Made by a program: the position numbers and the translations under genes. From Archilochus colubris (taxonomy: Eukaryota; Chordata; Aves; Apodiformes; Trochilidae): a stretch of 64,000 bases of DNA. Within the stretch, counting starts at the first letter, position 1. The number at the start of each line of letters is the position of its first letter. Of the stretch, positions 1-14,300 are shown piece by piece. The stretch covers positions 15,985,658-16,049,657 of the forward strand of contig CM041097.1 of NCBI GenBank assembly GCA_023079485.1, written 5' to 3'. The notes beneath the pieces were generated by a model that was not told where the DNA came from, did not search any database, and worked only from the letters and a program-made list of their open reading frames with translations.

Positions 1-1745
1 ATAAAATACACAGACACATAACAAGACTTGCTTTCTAAAATCATCATTTGAAGTTTTACCAGTTTTCTAGCAGTAATTTCCCCCCACTTTTCCCTTTTTC
101 CTAAACGAGAGAAACAAAACAAATAAAAGTGCAACAAATAAAGTTTCCTTTACATTTTTACCTTTTAGTCTTAGAAGGATTTCAAGTTTTCTTTGGCAAA
201 ATATGCTGCAAACTTTTTTTTAAAGAAAACATATTTTAAAATTAGCAGTCTCAAGAAGCTCAACTGTCTTAAATTATTGATTGAATACCATAACACAATT
301 TGTTTTAATGCTATTCAGAGAACAGGTTTTATGCAATCTGTAGTGTTGAAGTCAAGCAGTCATTAAGAACAAACACTGTTCTTGCCCCTAGCTGCAACAA
401 TACCCACACCTGTTATCCTGGAATCTTTTCAAAATTTCATTCTTTGTGATTATGAGTAAGCCACAAAAGACAGAAAGTCCTCTCTGACTGATTCTAGTTC
501 TTCTATCCATATACTGAACTGCAGAAATGGGTTTGAAAAAAGTGTATTCAGTGTAGAAAATACAGAAAATGGGGAACATGAATTTTTACAGAATTTGCTT
601 CTAAGCATAAAAGAGTTGCTGGAATAGAAGATGTTTTCAAACATAAGAGTACAAAATAAGAAACCTGGGCAAGAAACCAGGGAACTCACCCAGTAAAAAA
701 GCAAGTCAACATGCAGAGAGCAAAGAAAACTGCAATGTTACCATCATCACTTCAGAAGTGTTAACAAACTCATAATGTAATGTAAGTGGCAGGTGAAGGG
801 GGTTGAAGCACAGATCTGATAATTACTGCTTTGCCAAGCACAGCCTTCACACCCAGGTTTGTTATGCCTGGCAAGAGCCTCAAAAAATAAGCATTAAAAC
901 TGAGGGCAAAACTTATAGAAATTTGGAGCATCTCTCATAGTGGTGGCTGGGCACACAATCAGCAGCTTGCACAAGCGTGAGAAAGAGGCCAAGAAGTAAA
1001 AGGGAGGTATCTGAAGGTGGAGCAGCTTTACACCCAAGTTCTATAAAATTTGCCATTGCTCAAAGCAGGACTAAGGCTTTTCAAAGGGTTTCATCATCTC
1101 TTAATGCCTTGTAAACACCAGCTGGACATGGGCATCATCTGTGGTAAACACAGCTGATTATAACAATGTCAGATAATAGCAGTAAGACACTGAGCACAAC
1201 TAAAACAGGAGTGTACTATCATGCTCCTCCTATTTTTGTTTACTAATCACATATGTGCAACAGAAGCAATTGCCAAAATAATCTAATATTGGAATAAGGT
1301 TAAGAGGAGGCCCATTATAGGAGTCTTAATATTTAATTCAATAGTTCAGGCTTAATTATTCCATATAAAGGACATCTCATGGATCAGTGCTACACTGGTG
1401 AAATTAGATTAAAAACTAAAAAAAGTTTTGTTTAGAAGCTCAAGCATCAAATTTTTATTACCTGAATAATGCTCTTTTTACAGCCCCATAAAGTTTACCA
1501 ACCCATATAATCCCTTCACTCTCACGTGGTCTGCCAAGTAGTTCAACATAAAACCATTCTGAATGCAGCCCTAACAATGCAGCCCTGCCAATATTAATTG
1601 GCCTTCCAAGAAAAATAACTTCCTTTCAACATTATTTCTAGATTTCCTTTTTGCTCTGTGATATTTTTCTTAATATCACACCATCTGCAGACACTTTGCA
1701 AAAACATCAGAGAAAGGCAATTTAGGGAATGTTCCAGATAAGAAG

Positions 1746-1762
1746 AAAAAAAAAAAAAAAAA
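1746..1762. repeat. Poly-A run (17 A)
   Basis: Uninterrupted A run after AGAAG; no associated retroposed body recognised. Confidence 0.95.
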
Positions 1763-2530
1763 GATTAAGAGAAGAAGTCCCACTGTGCTTTTCATAGTTT
1801 GGTAATTTTTACAGTCTTTCATCTTGGTCATTTCTTTCATTTAACACCATTGTATTAAGTCTTCAATTAAGACTGCTTGGTGAAAGCTCGATGATGCAAA
1901 CCATACAGATCCAGCTCTGAAGACTCACTGTATATTTAAGAGAAAAAACCCCTCAAGGTTTAAATTGTTCTCACTGATGGAACATAAGGCACAAAGCAGA
2001 CTCAAGTGTTCAACAGCTTAGTTGAGTGGACCAAACAAGTTCCTACTTGCTTAGCATTAGTATGGAAGATAAAAGTAAAATATGGTATAAAAGCCTTCAA
2101 TTCAAGGAAATATTTCTGATTTAGATCACATTGTAAAGCAGTTGCCAAAATACATGTTGCATCCTTCAGTTCAGCTGCAACTGAGCCCACTGTTCATGAC
2201 CAATGCACAAACTTCTCTTCTTGTCTTAACCTCTCTTTGGCCCTCACTTTACTTGTAGGTTTATAAAGAGTTGCTCGTTATTATACACAGCTACAACATG
2301 CTCTGGATGAGGACACTGGACAAACTGTTAGCTCTATTACCTTAATAATAGATTTCTGAGTGTAATTTCCAATTAATTTCATTTTCCTCATTCATCGGGA
2401 AGCCAAAATTACAGACAGCCATATGGTGCTTCATAAATAACAATTAAAAGTTATTTTCTCATCTTCAGGCACTAAAATATGCATAAAAGTGCATGAGGTT
2501 GCAATGACGTGAAGGAAATTAAGCTTTGGA

Positions 2531-2812
2531 ATCATAGAATCATAGAATAGGCTGGGTTGGAAGGGACCTCAGAGATCATTGAGTCCAACCCTTGATCAAC
2601 TACCGCCACAGTCACTAGACTATGGCACTGAGTGCCATATCGAGTCGCTTTTTAAATGTCTCCAGGGACGAAGAGTCCACCACCTCCCCAGGCAGCCCGT
2701 TCCAATGTCTGATCACCCTTTCCATGAAAAAATTCTTTCTAATATCCAATCTGAACTTCCTCTGGCACAATTTAAGACCATGCCCTCTTGTCTTACTGAG
2801 AGTTGCCTGGGA
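2531..2812 (-). mobile_element. CR1 LINE 3' fragment
   Basis: Begins on the plus strand with ATCATAGAATCATAGAAT, the reverse complement of the CR1 3' octamer tail, followed by the typical GGTTGGAAGGGACCTC block. The element is therefore in minus orientation, sense to SUCLG2. About 280 bp remain, covering the 3' UTR and the degraded C-terminus of the reverse-transcriptase ORF. The 5' side stops near 2812, a typical 5' truncation. The open frames inside it are CR1 remnants or their shadows. Confidence 0.95.
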
Positions 2813-4661
2813 ATGTCTGTAGACATCTAGGAATTTCTAAACACTACTTCAGCCTTTTCCCCATTCACACATTTCTGGTCTGTGGTAGCCCCTGGATGTT
2901 ACAATTAATCACAGTGAGTGCCTCAAACCCATAATTAGATGTTTCTTCTGAAACTGGAACTTCATAACACCAGCTTGCAAGAAGATCTCTGTAGCACAAT
3001 ATGTGTCTTTACCTACTGGATGGATTTTTGAAGAGTTTTGTTCCTACCCAGCCAGAGGTATCAGCAGAGCTCTGCCAGTCAAGAGAAATTCCATCTGGGT
3101 GTCAGAGACATGATTGGGATCTGCTAACTTTCTATAGGAGCTTCTCATTTCCCAACGAGTAAGAACCCACACCATCCAACACAGGCATGCACCTGCAATT
3201 GAGACATTCTATTCCAAGTCAATGGAACTTAAGCCACCTTCTTTCTTTCTGCCCTTGTGTATGTGCTGATTGCATAGCAATTAGATCTGGGATTACCTGA
3301 AGTTAGATAAAATTGATGTCTCTTACTTTAAAATAGGGCTGTCTGCCTTATCAGACTATTCTGGAATAAAACATGAGAAGTTTCCTTAGAAGCATCTTAC
3401 ATGATTTCTTTTACTACTGCCTACTAGTAGCAGTCAAAGGTATTGGGCAGAGGTATTTTTTTGTCTGGCATGAGACTTGAGAGCACACATTGGTCTTAGG
3501 TACCTGGAAAGTGATATTCACCTTTCCTACAGCCAGCTGTCAACATGCTCACCCATAATACAAATTATTCTTTTGTTCTGCACATCTCCTGGGGTTAAGA
3601 TTGACATGAGATTTTGCTAAACAGAAAGCATTAGGAAGGAAATGTATTATAAACTTAGGCTGCAATGGAGTATTTTAAAGTCAATGGGACTGCATCCCTT
3701 TCAGAGTACACCTACCTGTAAACCTGCAGAATTCCTGCAGTCAGAAATACTCAATACTGTCACCTCTGTCAATTCTCAAGAGTACAACTTTGTTAAACTC
3801 ATCTTTTGTGGGAAGACATCTTGAGGACGCATCAAAGATAAGAAAATCTAATATCCTTTCAGATTCATAGCCACAGAAATATTTTTCCTTCTAACATTTA
3901 TGTACAAATTCTAGAGAAACAAATATATAAGGAGTTCAACCGGAATAAAGATTTCATTAATTGAAACACCTGAACTGGAATATGCACGTTCTAAACAACA
4001 GAATATAAAAATTACAGTGAGTGAAGAGACAGAAGAGTAAGGTTGCTCTCTTTTTTTTCTTAAAAAAGGGCTCAATTTGACAGCCATTTGCATAAATAAA
4101 AAAATATTCAGTTAAAGTCAGGCCTATAAGCTCAGTTTGTGCTCACATAACCTAAAAGCACCTCGAGCTGAAGGGCTTCATAGGTCTGGCTATTAAGATA
4201 CATATTATAAAGGAATATGTACATTTGTACACCCATGCACATACACCCCCCATATACATTTAACCATTAAAAGAGAAGAGGATGCTCAACAACACTGCTT
4301 CCCAGTGGAATGATCTTTTTCCTAAAACATCCACTACCACAACTTATTACAAGGAAGGAGGTCTGACACATCTCACCAGCCTGCATCACAGCAGACAGAG
4401 TTACTGCTGTATCTCACTGCTCAGTCATAAACAGGCAATGCCAAATCCATACAGATGTCTAGACATGATGTCACAGGGAGAACTGGGGCCTTCCTTTTGT
4501 AAAAAGCTTTCCTGCTACTGAGCAATGGGTGGATCTTCCTCTTACTGTGAATACATGAAAATCTGTATTACAGTTAATCTGCTTTACATCACTGACCTTG
4601 TAGGTATATTCCTGGAAACACTGAAAAGTGAGCCCTGGCACTGGGATCTTACTTTCTGAGA

Positions 4662-4794
4662 AGATATATCTATATATAGGTGGATATATCTATATATCTA
4701 TATATCTATATATAGAAGATATATCTATATATATATATATATATATATAGGTGTATAGGTGTAGATATATAGATATCTCTATCTAGCTATATAG
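4662..4794. repeat. TATATC/TA-rich microsatellite
   Basis: Imperfect array of GATATATCTATATATA-type units passing into pure TA (about 4725-4750), then a GTGTATAG/GATATC variant section. Many short palindromes, so cruciform-prone. Confidence 0.95.
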
Positions 4795-5172
4795 CAGTTG
4801 GTGCAATCAAAGTTTACATCTGCATTAGGGGGTGAGCCAAATCATGCAGTCCACTCCTTGCCTTTTCTTTCCTTCGTATTCCACTGGGTCTTTCACACTG
4901 GTATTTGCTTCAGATTTCCAGGAATATGCAACATGGTCAATACCATTCAGTCCAAGCTAGGGCATGGCACAGGGACACGAGCAGAAAATCTTGGGCAGCA
5001 ATCTGGGTGCAGAACAGCTCACCACAGATGCTTCCACCTAAAAACAGAGCTCCACATATTTAGTGGGATATATTACCTCAAGGACAGTTGTAACCATTTG
5101 CCCTTTCAGAATTGCTTTTAAAAGTTCTCTGGGTATTTAAATGAAAATATCCTATTTTGCTATTTTGAAAAC

Positions 5173-5231
5173 AGATATATGATATATATATATATTATAT
5201 ATATATATATAACAGATATAACAGATATATG
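5173..5231. repeat. TA dinucleotide microsatellite
   Basis: TA-rich array with an interrupting TATTATA and a duplicated ATAACAGATAT at its right edge. Confidence 0.93.
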
Positions 5232-7859
5232 TGTATATTGAAAACAGATGAAATCTAAAAGAAGACAAGAATTTTTCTAAGTAACCCACATAAGTAGAAA
5301 TTTTCAGCAATTAACAAGGGATAGACTTAAGTATTTCTAAAGATCTTTTAAGAAGCCTGTAACTAATTAGCTGATTAAGGTTATACAAAGAAATAACTGT
5401 GTTTCATGTTTTAGACACGGTTTACCTGTCCCATAAAACCATGTGTGCGTCCTACAAAGGAACTATGAGATTAAATATATGATCTGACTCCCCCTGGATA
5501 CACAACTCCCCATTTTTCTCAAAGGAGTTGTACTGTACTGTGTTATCTGACTGGGAACAGAGGAAAAGAACTCATAATCTATGTTGTCTGCTCACAGTTC
5601 AAAGCTGGAATCAGTAACACTCTTTTTGGTTGTTAATACAGCCCCAAGCATAGAAGGGTAATACAATCTCAGTGGTTGACTTCACAATTTCACATGTAAA
5701 CTAAAAACCTGTTATAGTTTAAGAAACTAAAAGGAGCATAAAGGTTGTTTTTTGCATAGCAGTGACATTATAAACCTCATCAATGTCTTTTTTCCCAAGA
5801 AATCCTGAAAAACAGCATTTCACCTGCTAAATTAATGACAAAAACCTGCTACTAATATTGTGTCTCATTTATCCCAAAGTGACATTTCTACAAGCAATCA
5901 TTGATTTCATTTAAATTAAGGATATAAAAATAATTGTCAACCATACTTATAATTTCCTCCCCCTGTCCCTCAAGAAAGATTATCTTGAGCTTGTGTCCTG
6001 AACAAACCCACATGAATCAAAACCACTCCTTATTTTCATTTTCAACATTTTCTTTAACAAAATCTATTTTTTTTCTTTTTACATACGGATTTCTATTGTT
6101 TCACAAGGAAAGGCTGTTTTTCAAATTTGTCACAGACCTACCTGTTCTGATATCAAAAGATTTTGCTACCAAGTGAATGGGGTGCTCAGCTTCTGGACCA
6201 GAGTTTTAAAGCCAAACATATTGCACACATGAGAAATGAAATCAGGTAACATACAGGATAATTTTAATTTATTTTATTACCACTGATCTGAAGCTGAACA
6301 TCTACAAACATGCTTTTCCTATCCACTGACTAGCACTGAACTGCTTTGCTGACATTATCTCTGATGACTTTTGCAGCACCACGTCTGCATTTGCTCCAGG
6401 AATTTCCAAGAAGTGGCAACTAAATGGAGGTTTGCTCCTGCTCACTTTCAGTCTGCTGCAAAGTTGGCATTTCAACAATTTCCTGGGCTTTCAGCATAGG
6501 GAACATTATCAGAAGGCAAATGGATTTAAACAAAACCCTACTATGTCACAGAAGAGTGACCTGCATAAAATGAAATGCTCCATTCTTCAAGTCATCCTGT
6601 ATGGCATCCCAAAAGACCAAAGCAGAAGACAGAAGAAAGCCTTAAGGTCCAACATCCCCAGGGCACAGCACTCTCAATATGCTTGCAGCCCAGGAAAGCT
6701 GCAGAGGGACAAGGGACCTGGCAGCAAGAGAAGAACATCAATGATGAACCTGAACCATCTTGTGAAAGAAAGTAATTTCCCCCAGGAGTGGGTTGGTTTA
6801 TAGCTCTGTACAGGGCAGCTCTGGAGAAAAGCTTCAGCCAGCAGTGCAGAAAAGGTGTTGATAGAGGGACAAGACATCTGAGGCTCTGACCTTGGCCACA
6901 CATATCAGTCATGTGTGCTCCATGCAACAAACTTTTTATAAAAACTCTCAACTGTCCTGGCCTAATGAAAGAAGAAAAAAAGAATTGAAAATTGAGGGTG
7001 GGTGACTTTCAGTAGAGAGCTGCAGTAACTTCTGCTCTCCTGTCCAAGAAGTGAAGTGGTAAAGGACCAGGATGCCACTGGCATTACCACAGGCTAAGCA
7101 GGAAGATCTGGCAGTGTTCTGCCACCAGCTCCCAGGAACTATCCTGTTACACAAGCAATTAAGTGAATGAGAAAAGAAAATCAAGCACATTTCATTACTA
7201 CTATCATAATTCTTCTGTGTGGCTTCTTCATTGCTCACCTAATTCAGAAGATTCCTTTCATTAGTTAAGAGTTAACTCCACAACAAATAAACTCCAAGCA
7301 GTTGAAAGGGGCTCAAAATCTATATAGAACACACACACAGCCAGATTATGTAATGCTGACATTAGTCTCCAAAGCTAAAACACAGGCACCCAAATTTAAG
7401 GTCTAACATCAGTGGATTTGCTTTCAAAGCTTTCATTGGACACACTTGACTGGAAAAGAGGTGGTCCTGGGGCTTTTCAGTGCTTGAGGAGGGCTTGATC
7501 AAAAATCACAGACCTGAACTTTATAAATCACCACCCATTTGTGACAGCCATTTGGAAGCACTTCCTAAAGGTCCTGGTTTTCAAATGCTCCAAGTGCAGA
7601 GTGGCCCTGCCTCAAAAAACCAGATTCCAAAATACCCCAGAGCTGCCAGCTACAATTGCTGGGTCTGAAACTTCAGACCATCTGTATTTGTGATGAGCAT
7701 TCTGTAGACAGTGATTTGCATCTCTCCCATGCCAAGACATGCCAAAGAGTCCCAAATGTAAAGGCATTCTGCCTGCATGTGTAAAGACCCAAAGATACTG
7801 ATACAAAACACACAGACAAAAATATTTTGATGCCAAGATGCACCTTCAGTCAGATGCAG

Positions 7860-8356
7860 CCTGTTCTGGGCCCCTCAGTTCAGGAAGGATATCAAGGTCC
7901 TGGAGCAGGTCCAAAGGAGGCAACCAGGCTGGTGAAGGGACTCGAGCACAGACCCTATGAGGAGAGGCTGAGGGAGCTGGGGGTGTTCACCCTGGAGAAG
8001 AGGAGGCTCAGGGGAGACCTCATCACTCTCTACAACTCCCTGAAAGGAGGTTGGAGCCAGGGGGGGTTGGTCTCTTTTGCTAGAAGACTTTCAACAAGAC
8101 AAGAGGGCAGGGTCTCAAGTTGTGCCAGGGGAGGTTTAGGTTGGATATTAGAAATAATTTCTTTACAGAGAGAGTGATCAAGCATTGGAATGGGCTGCCC
8201 AGGGAACTAGTGGATTCTCCATCCCTGGAGGTATTTAGAAAGAGACTGGATGTGGCACTCAGTGCCATGGGCTGGGAACCGCAACGGTGGTTCAAGGGTT
8301 GGACTTGATGATCTCTGAGGTCCCTTCCAACCCAGCCAATTCTATGATTCTATGAA
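7860..8356 (+). mobile_element. CR1 LINE 3' fragment
   Basis: Plus-orientation, 5'-truncated CR1 of about 0.5 kb ending TTCTATGATTCTATGAA. It encodes recognisable pieces of the RT C-terminus ([24 protein letters not shown], then [18 protein letters not shown]), but in more than one frame, so the ORF is broken. Antisense to SUCLG2 within intron 2. Confidence 0.96.
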
Positions 8357-8493
8357 CATTTAATATGGTTACAAAAGTGATGTCCCCACAACAATTCTCT
8401 CCAGAAACCATCAGTGAATTACTTTCTTTATTATTTTCAACTCTTTACAGTTATGCAGACAATAATAAATACACTCTGTAAAAGCTCTTCCAA

Positions 8494-8578
8494 GTTGTTT
8501 GTGGTTTTTGTTTGTTTTTGGGGTTTTTTTGGTTGGTTTTTTCTTTCAGTTTAGGTTGTTTTTTTGTTTGTGTGTTTT
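8494..8578. repeat. T/G-rich low-complexity tract (TTTG-type)
   Basis: Runs of TTTG, GGTTTT and T7 with almost no A or C, about 140 bp downstream of the CR1 that ends at 8356. Confidence 0.9.
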
Positions 8579-11217
8579 AAAGATAGTTTTCACAACTCTT
8601 CCCTTCTGCTTTTCTGGCTGACACTTTATCTTCTCTTGTAAATATAAGCCTATAAGAATAAATAACATTTTATTTATTAAAGGTAAAAATATGATTCAAT
8701 AAAAGCAGAAAAGCCAATCTCCATAAAGCTCCCTTCCACAGTGAATGAAATTATTTTTTACTTGAAGATTCAAATGCTTACCCAGAAAGGCATTTAAGAA
8801 TAAAAGTACTCTACCTGTACATGGGACTCAATGCTTTTATCTTGCATTACATAAAGTGCTTTAAAAAAAGTTACAGCTTTGGCCAGACCTAGTGAACTAA
8901 AATCAATGAAAATTCTTTAAAACATAACACATAACATCTTTGAACTGTTGCCTAGATTAGAACCAAAGAACTCCAGAAAATTAATATAAAGTAGTTATTT
9001 TTTTTACTTTTATATTCAGGTCACTTTTACTCCCAACATGGTTGGTTCAGAGGAAAAAAAAAATACCCTTGATTCTTCTGTAAATGTATTCTGCTTGGAA
9101 AAGTGCCTGTATGAAGCACACCAGGGAACAAGAGTGCAAGCAGCCCAGATCACCTTGCCCTTTGTTTAGATTGTCAGTTTTTCCTTTTGATCTTTCTTCG
9201 CAGTTGAAGAACCAAAAATTGATTTTCCCAGTTGAACTGAAGTTGAGAAAGGACAATGTTTTATTTAAGATCCTTCACTCCTGCACATAAGCCTACTTCT
9301 TTCTTTATATACAAAAGAAACTGGTTTTTTGTTCTTGTAAAAAAAATATTTTCAAGTGGGGAACACTCCTAATGTACTGATTGTGGCTTCATAACAAAAA
9401 GAGAGGGGGGGTGCATTTAAAAATCCTAAATATTGGCATCCTGCAGAGAAGGACACAGACCTCATAAACCTCCTAGAATTACAGAAACTGAGCTTCAGGG
9501 AAGCAGCAGTCAAACTTGTGAGGTGTTTGATTAAACCTGTGCTTGTATCAATGTTTATGCACAAAGAGAAAGCACAGTTTAGGCACACAGAAAATCAAGA
9601 ATATTTAAGTATAACCATCAACTTAACCATCTAATAAAAAGTAATGTTTCTTCCAGATTTACTTATTGCAGAAGAAGAAAGAATACCTGTATGTGAAAAA
9701 CTTTCACTGCAAATGCAGTTAAATTGTCATGTCACTATTTCCTAATTTCTGCCCCTTTTCCTGGTGTTACGTTCATCCTTCCAGTGCTCATTAGGTCTTA
9801 AAGTTGACACTTTCATTCTGGTCTAGGACTGCTGGAGCATGGCATCACCATCTGGAGTTCATTGTTTGGAGGAATGTGGTGTTCATTTTAATGCTTTCTG
9901 CTTCTTACCCTAGGGACTGAGGAACTTTAAACTCATGTTTAAAATTTATTTTTTTTCCCCTGGTCCGTGGTAACCTTCATTTTCTCCACACAGTGCCTTT
10001 TACAGGTATTAGATACCAGTTCTTTGTTCTTGTCAACACCAGCACTGTTTCATCTTGCTTGTGCTCTGTGTTCCTTGAACGAAATCAGTGAGTTTTTCAC
10101 TGCCATGGGATCTCCAGCATCAACCCTGGGCTCTGCTACACCACACCCTTCATCCCCACTTCTCAAAGCCTCTCATTAAACCAGATCTATATTTCTGCAT
10201 TATTACAACAGCTGGAAAACCACAGTAGCATCATACATAAACAAAAGTAAACTGAATTAGCTCTGGGTACCTGGTCAATTAGCAAAAAAACTGGTAGGGC
10301 CAAAATAAACAGATCAAAGCTGCACACAGGGCAAGAAAAGGGACAGAGGAAATCTGGCAAGCCTCAGTCCTGAGGCTCTGCAAACTGCACAGAGCTTATG
10401 GCCTTTTACCAGCAACAATAATACCATTTTAGAAGGCTACACAGTCACAGAGAAGTTAGTAGTAGAACAAGTAGGTAGTAGAAAAGCTCCTGATTTTAGT
10501 CCCTGTTACAAACTACTAATAAAATGTAATAAACCCCATAAAACAGCAGTGGAAATCTCACACGCTATGAGATTTGCTCATGTCTGACTGGAAACTATTT
10601 ATTGTACCTTTTAAGCTAATCTTGTGTCACTAGAAAAATCTATGACTTCTAAACAAAATAAATAACAATCCATTTCATGCTTTCACATGATTCTCAAACA
10701 TAAACTTTGTAACTTAAAAGTTTTGAAGTTTTTCCATGCTGATGTTTCTCCTTAGACATCTTTCATCAGGTGATAATGCCACCTGCCATCTTATTTGAAT
10801 ATAATAGTTCACTTAATAAAAGAAATCTTGTGTGCTCTAATGGGCTGATTATTAAATACACATTTTAAGCCACTATATGACCAAAATATTTTTATTTAAT
10901 ATTTAATTTCTTCAGCCATTGTCACAACTTGTATTTCAGAATAAAGCTGTTTTCTTGCCAGAAAACAGCAGTTCTCCCCAATACCTACAGGTATTACTGT
11001 TACTTATGGACTCCAAATATCATGTGTTATCTGCATCAGTTCTTACTAAGTCCTTGAAGAAAGCTGATCTTGCAAACTGCTGAGCTGCTCTTCAACCTCA
11101 AAGGAGAGCTGGGGACACAAGCTCACAAATGCCCACTTAGATGTACAAGAACCTCCTGCCCATTGCAGGCTTCCCAGTGCTTTCCTGACCACTCTGGTCT
11201 TCCTAGTCTCTTTTCTT

Positions 11218-11399
11218 AGAATCATAGAATGGGCTGGGTTGGAAGGGACCTCTGAGATCATCAGGTCCAACCCTTGATCCACTACTGCTGCAGTTCCCAG
11301 CCCATGGCACTGAGTGCCACATCCAGTCTCTTTTTAAATATCTCCAGGGATGGAGAATCCACTACTTCCCAGGGCAGCCCATTCCAATGCTTGATCATC
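11218..11399 (-). mobile_element. CR1 LINE 3' fragment, short
   Basis: Starts AGAATCATAGAATGGGCTGG and shows the standard CR1 3' UTR and the end of the ORF (GCACTGAGTGCCACATCCAG), then stops near GCTTGATCAT. About 180 bp, minus orientation, heavily 5'-truncated. Confidence 0.95.
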
Positions 11400-14300
11400 T
11401 TGGTGAACTTGGGAAGACTTACACAGCTTTTCCCAAGCTTCATTGGATTTCATTTGAATCAACTCAGCATTTGATTTGTCCCATAGGTTTATATTCAGAA
11501 CAGTTTGCTGGGTGCATATCAAATTCTGTTCTCCAGAGCAGCCTGGAGTGAGGGGAACCACTGAGAAGTTTAAATCCAAGTTAATACAAACTGTGATTCT
11601 CTCTAAGATCCATGATTGCCTTCTTAGAACTGGGAAAGAGGAGGATCTATAAGAGAACCAAATTCTGGAACTGAGTAAGGGGCATTTTGGTTGGTTAAAA
11701 GATACAGAGGGCACTGCATACACTTACAGACACCAGACATATGTCTCAATTATTCATAGTGCTGAAGTGATTATTTAAAATCCCTCCCTTATACAATAGC
11801 CTGTCCCACGTAGACCTTTTCTACTCCTTTGAGGGAATACAAACACCCTACTCACCCATTTTAAGAGCTCAGCATTTCTACCTCAAGCTCCAACCACTGC
11901 CTCAGTAGTAAAGATATATTAGAGTTAGACTTCATGTTTTTCAGGTTTCCTAATATTGAATTAGCCTAGAAAAAGAATGTAAAAACAATAGAGAGGCATT
12001 AGCTTTTGGGTTGGCAGCCAACATTTTCAGGGAAAGATGCATCTCAATATGATACTGAAATCAGCAAAGCTGTTTTCATTTAAGCTTCCTGCAAGATGAG
12101 CTCTGGGGGGACTTTGAAGGCAGGCATTATGCTTCCAGCTTGAATTCTATAGATGTTAATGAAACTGCAGAGTCTAAACATCACCATGAGCATGCACTCC
12201 TATTAAACTGGAATTTGGAGCTTCCTCTCAATTACTTACATACAAAGGGATTTTTTCTGGGCAAAAATGTAAGCTTGGAATAAGCAGCAACCGTGTTCAC
12301 AAAGGAAGAGAATGTGCAGCTGACTTCAGTGTTTTGAATCTCTGTTGAATCAATAAAGGAACTGATAAAACAGGTGAGAACTACATCCCAGTGCTCAGAT
12401 TCCTCATGAACAGTGCCTTTAACAGCTTCTCAGCTTCAGATGAGCAGGACTGTGAATTAAATCTGAACTGAACTTGTCAGTAGCAAAAATTATCTTATCT
12501 GTACATCAACTTTATAAGCCTGGTGAAGCTGAGGGGTTGTAGCTTCAGCTAGTTTGCTATTTAAGTGACAAATACGTGTGCAATCCAAGCACCACCCCAG
12601 TGACCCCTCCTATGAATCCTCAAAAACAGATGCTCTCTCTGACAACTGTTAAGAACTGGTTAATATTTCATTAACTTAAGGTCAGCAAGTTGCTTTACTG
12701 CTTTGGAAAAGGCACTTCTCAGCTCCTGAACAGAGCCACTTAATTCTGTCTGCCTGATTTATAAATTTAAAGCTGAAAAGAATGTTATGGTAGATTATTG
12801 CTTTTGTCTATGCTGCAGAAAAATCTTCCAGAGTTTAGCAGAGTGTTGGGTAGAATAGAGCAATTTTTTTTTTTAAGGAAAAATTTTTGAGTAATGTTTC
12901 TTTGTTCATGCTTCTGCCATCTCTTCTACTCTAAACTTCTCACTTTGAGGTCAAGTTCAGTTCTTATATTTGAGATAGTATGAATTATATCTGTGTAAAT
13001 AAGAGTCACAGTTAACTCAAAGAAACTATCTTGTTGTATAGTTTACCTAGTACAGTGCAAAAGAGGGACCTAAATAGCTAAAACAATTCATAGAAAGACA
13101 AGAGAACATATAATTAAAATTGCCCTACCTGCTGTTAACTGTATAATTAACTGAATAACTTCTAATTGTATTCCTGTCTGCACAACTGACAAGTATTACA
13201 TTATATGGACAACAGAGATATGCAACTCCTGTTAAAATTACCTCTGAACTTTAGGCCTTAAAAATCTCCCATATGTAACCTGAGTTTACTTCCTTTTTCC
13301 ATCAGCCTGAAGTTTTCTGAAGGAAGACTTAATGCAGTGAGTACATATAACTATCTATAGGATACTAAATGTCAAAAATTCAATGTAAGAAAACAGCAAT
13401 AAATTGGATTAAATGACATTCAAATTGTGAAAATGGACACAAAGCTAAATAAAAGACACAAAGTCTCATTTCAGAAAACAACAGCATGAAATGTGGAAAT
13501 GTATTAAATTTTTTCAATCTCAAAATTATAAAACAACTTTTTAGTACAAAAGCATTGTTAAGTATCTAACTTAGCTTCTTATGGATTAAAGAAATAGCTA
13601 GGATACTATATTCATATGCACTTCAAATAGGAATAGCTCTCAGAAGATAAAAGTAAGCAAGTTATTTATAGCACATGTTAATCACCACATTAAAATGGCA
13701 GATGACTTTACAACATGAGACATACACCTGTATTTACTGGAAGGGGTGGGAGGGATGTTTTAAGAAAGAATATTTTTTTCTAAAGAGAGTAAAAAATATA
13801 GTTATCAGCCTCAAGTCTTCCTTGTTGCACTTTTATCCCAACATATAAAATACAAAAGCTGTATTATACTGCTGGTAATTATATATATATAAAATACAGT
13901 AATTATACTCTATTATACGGATGGCAAGATGTGGAAAGGCCAAAAAAAGAATCGACCACACTGAACATTTAATGAGCTAAAACAAAAACTGTGTAAAAGA
14001 TTTATCTGTGGTAACAAGAACAAGAGCTGGCGCTGGACATGCAGACACAGCATAAGGATTATTATGACAATAATCTTCAGTGGAGCACAATATTCACACA
14101 CAATAAGATTAGGAAAGCTGCTACTAAAATACACAGATGAGTAACTGGAGGAATAGAGATAAGACTTGGGAGGGAGTAGAGGGAAGTGAAGAGCAGAAAT
14201 GAACCTTCCTAGTGACTCTATATTGTTAACTATTTATCCACAAACTTTTAACAGCTGCCTTTCCCCTCTCTGCAAAACTCCTGGGGCTCTTCTTAATCAT

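Noticed and set aside
6432..6951. Overlapping open frames of 66-123 codons on both strands
   Set aside because: No homology recognised, no splice context, and opposite-strand frames are equally long.
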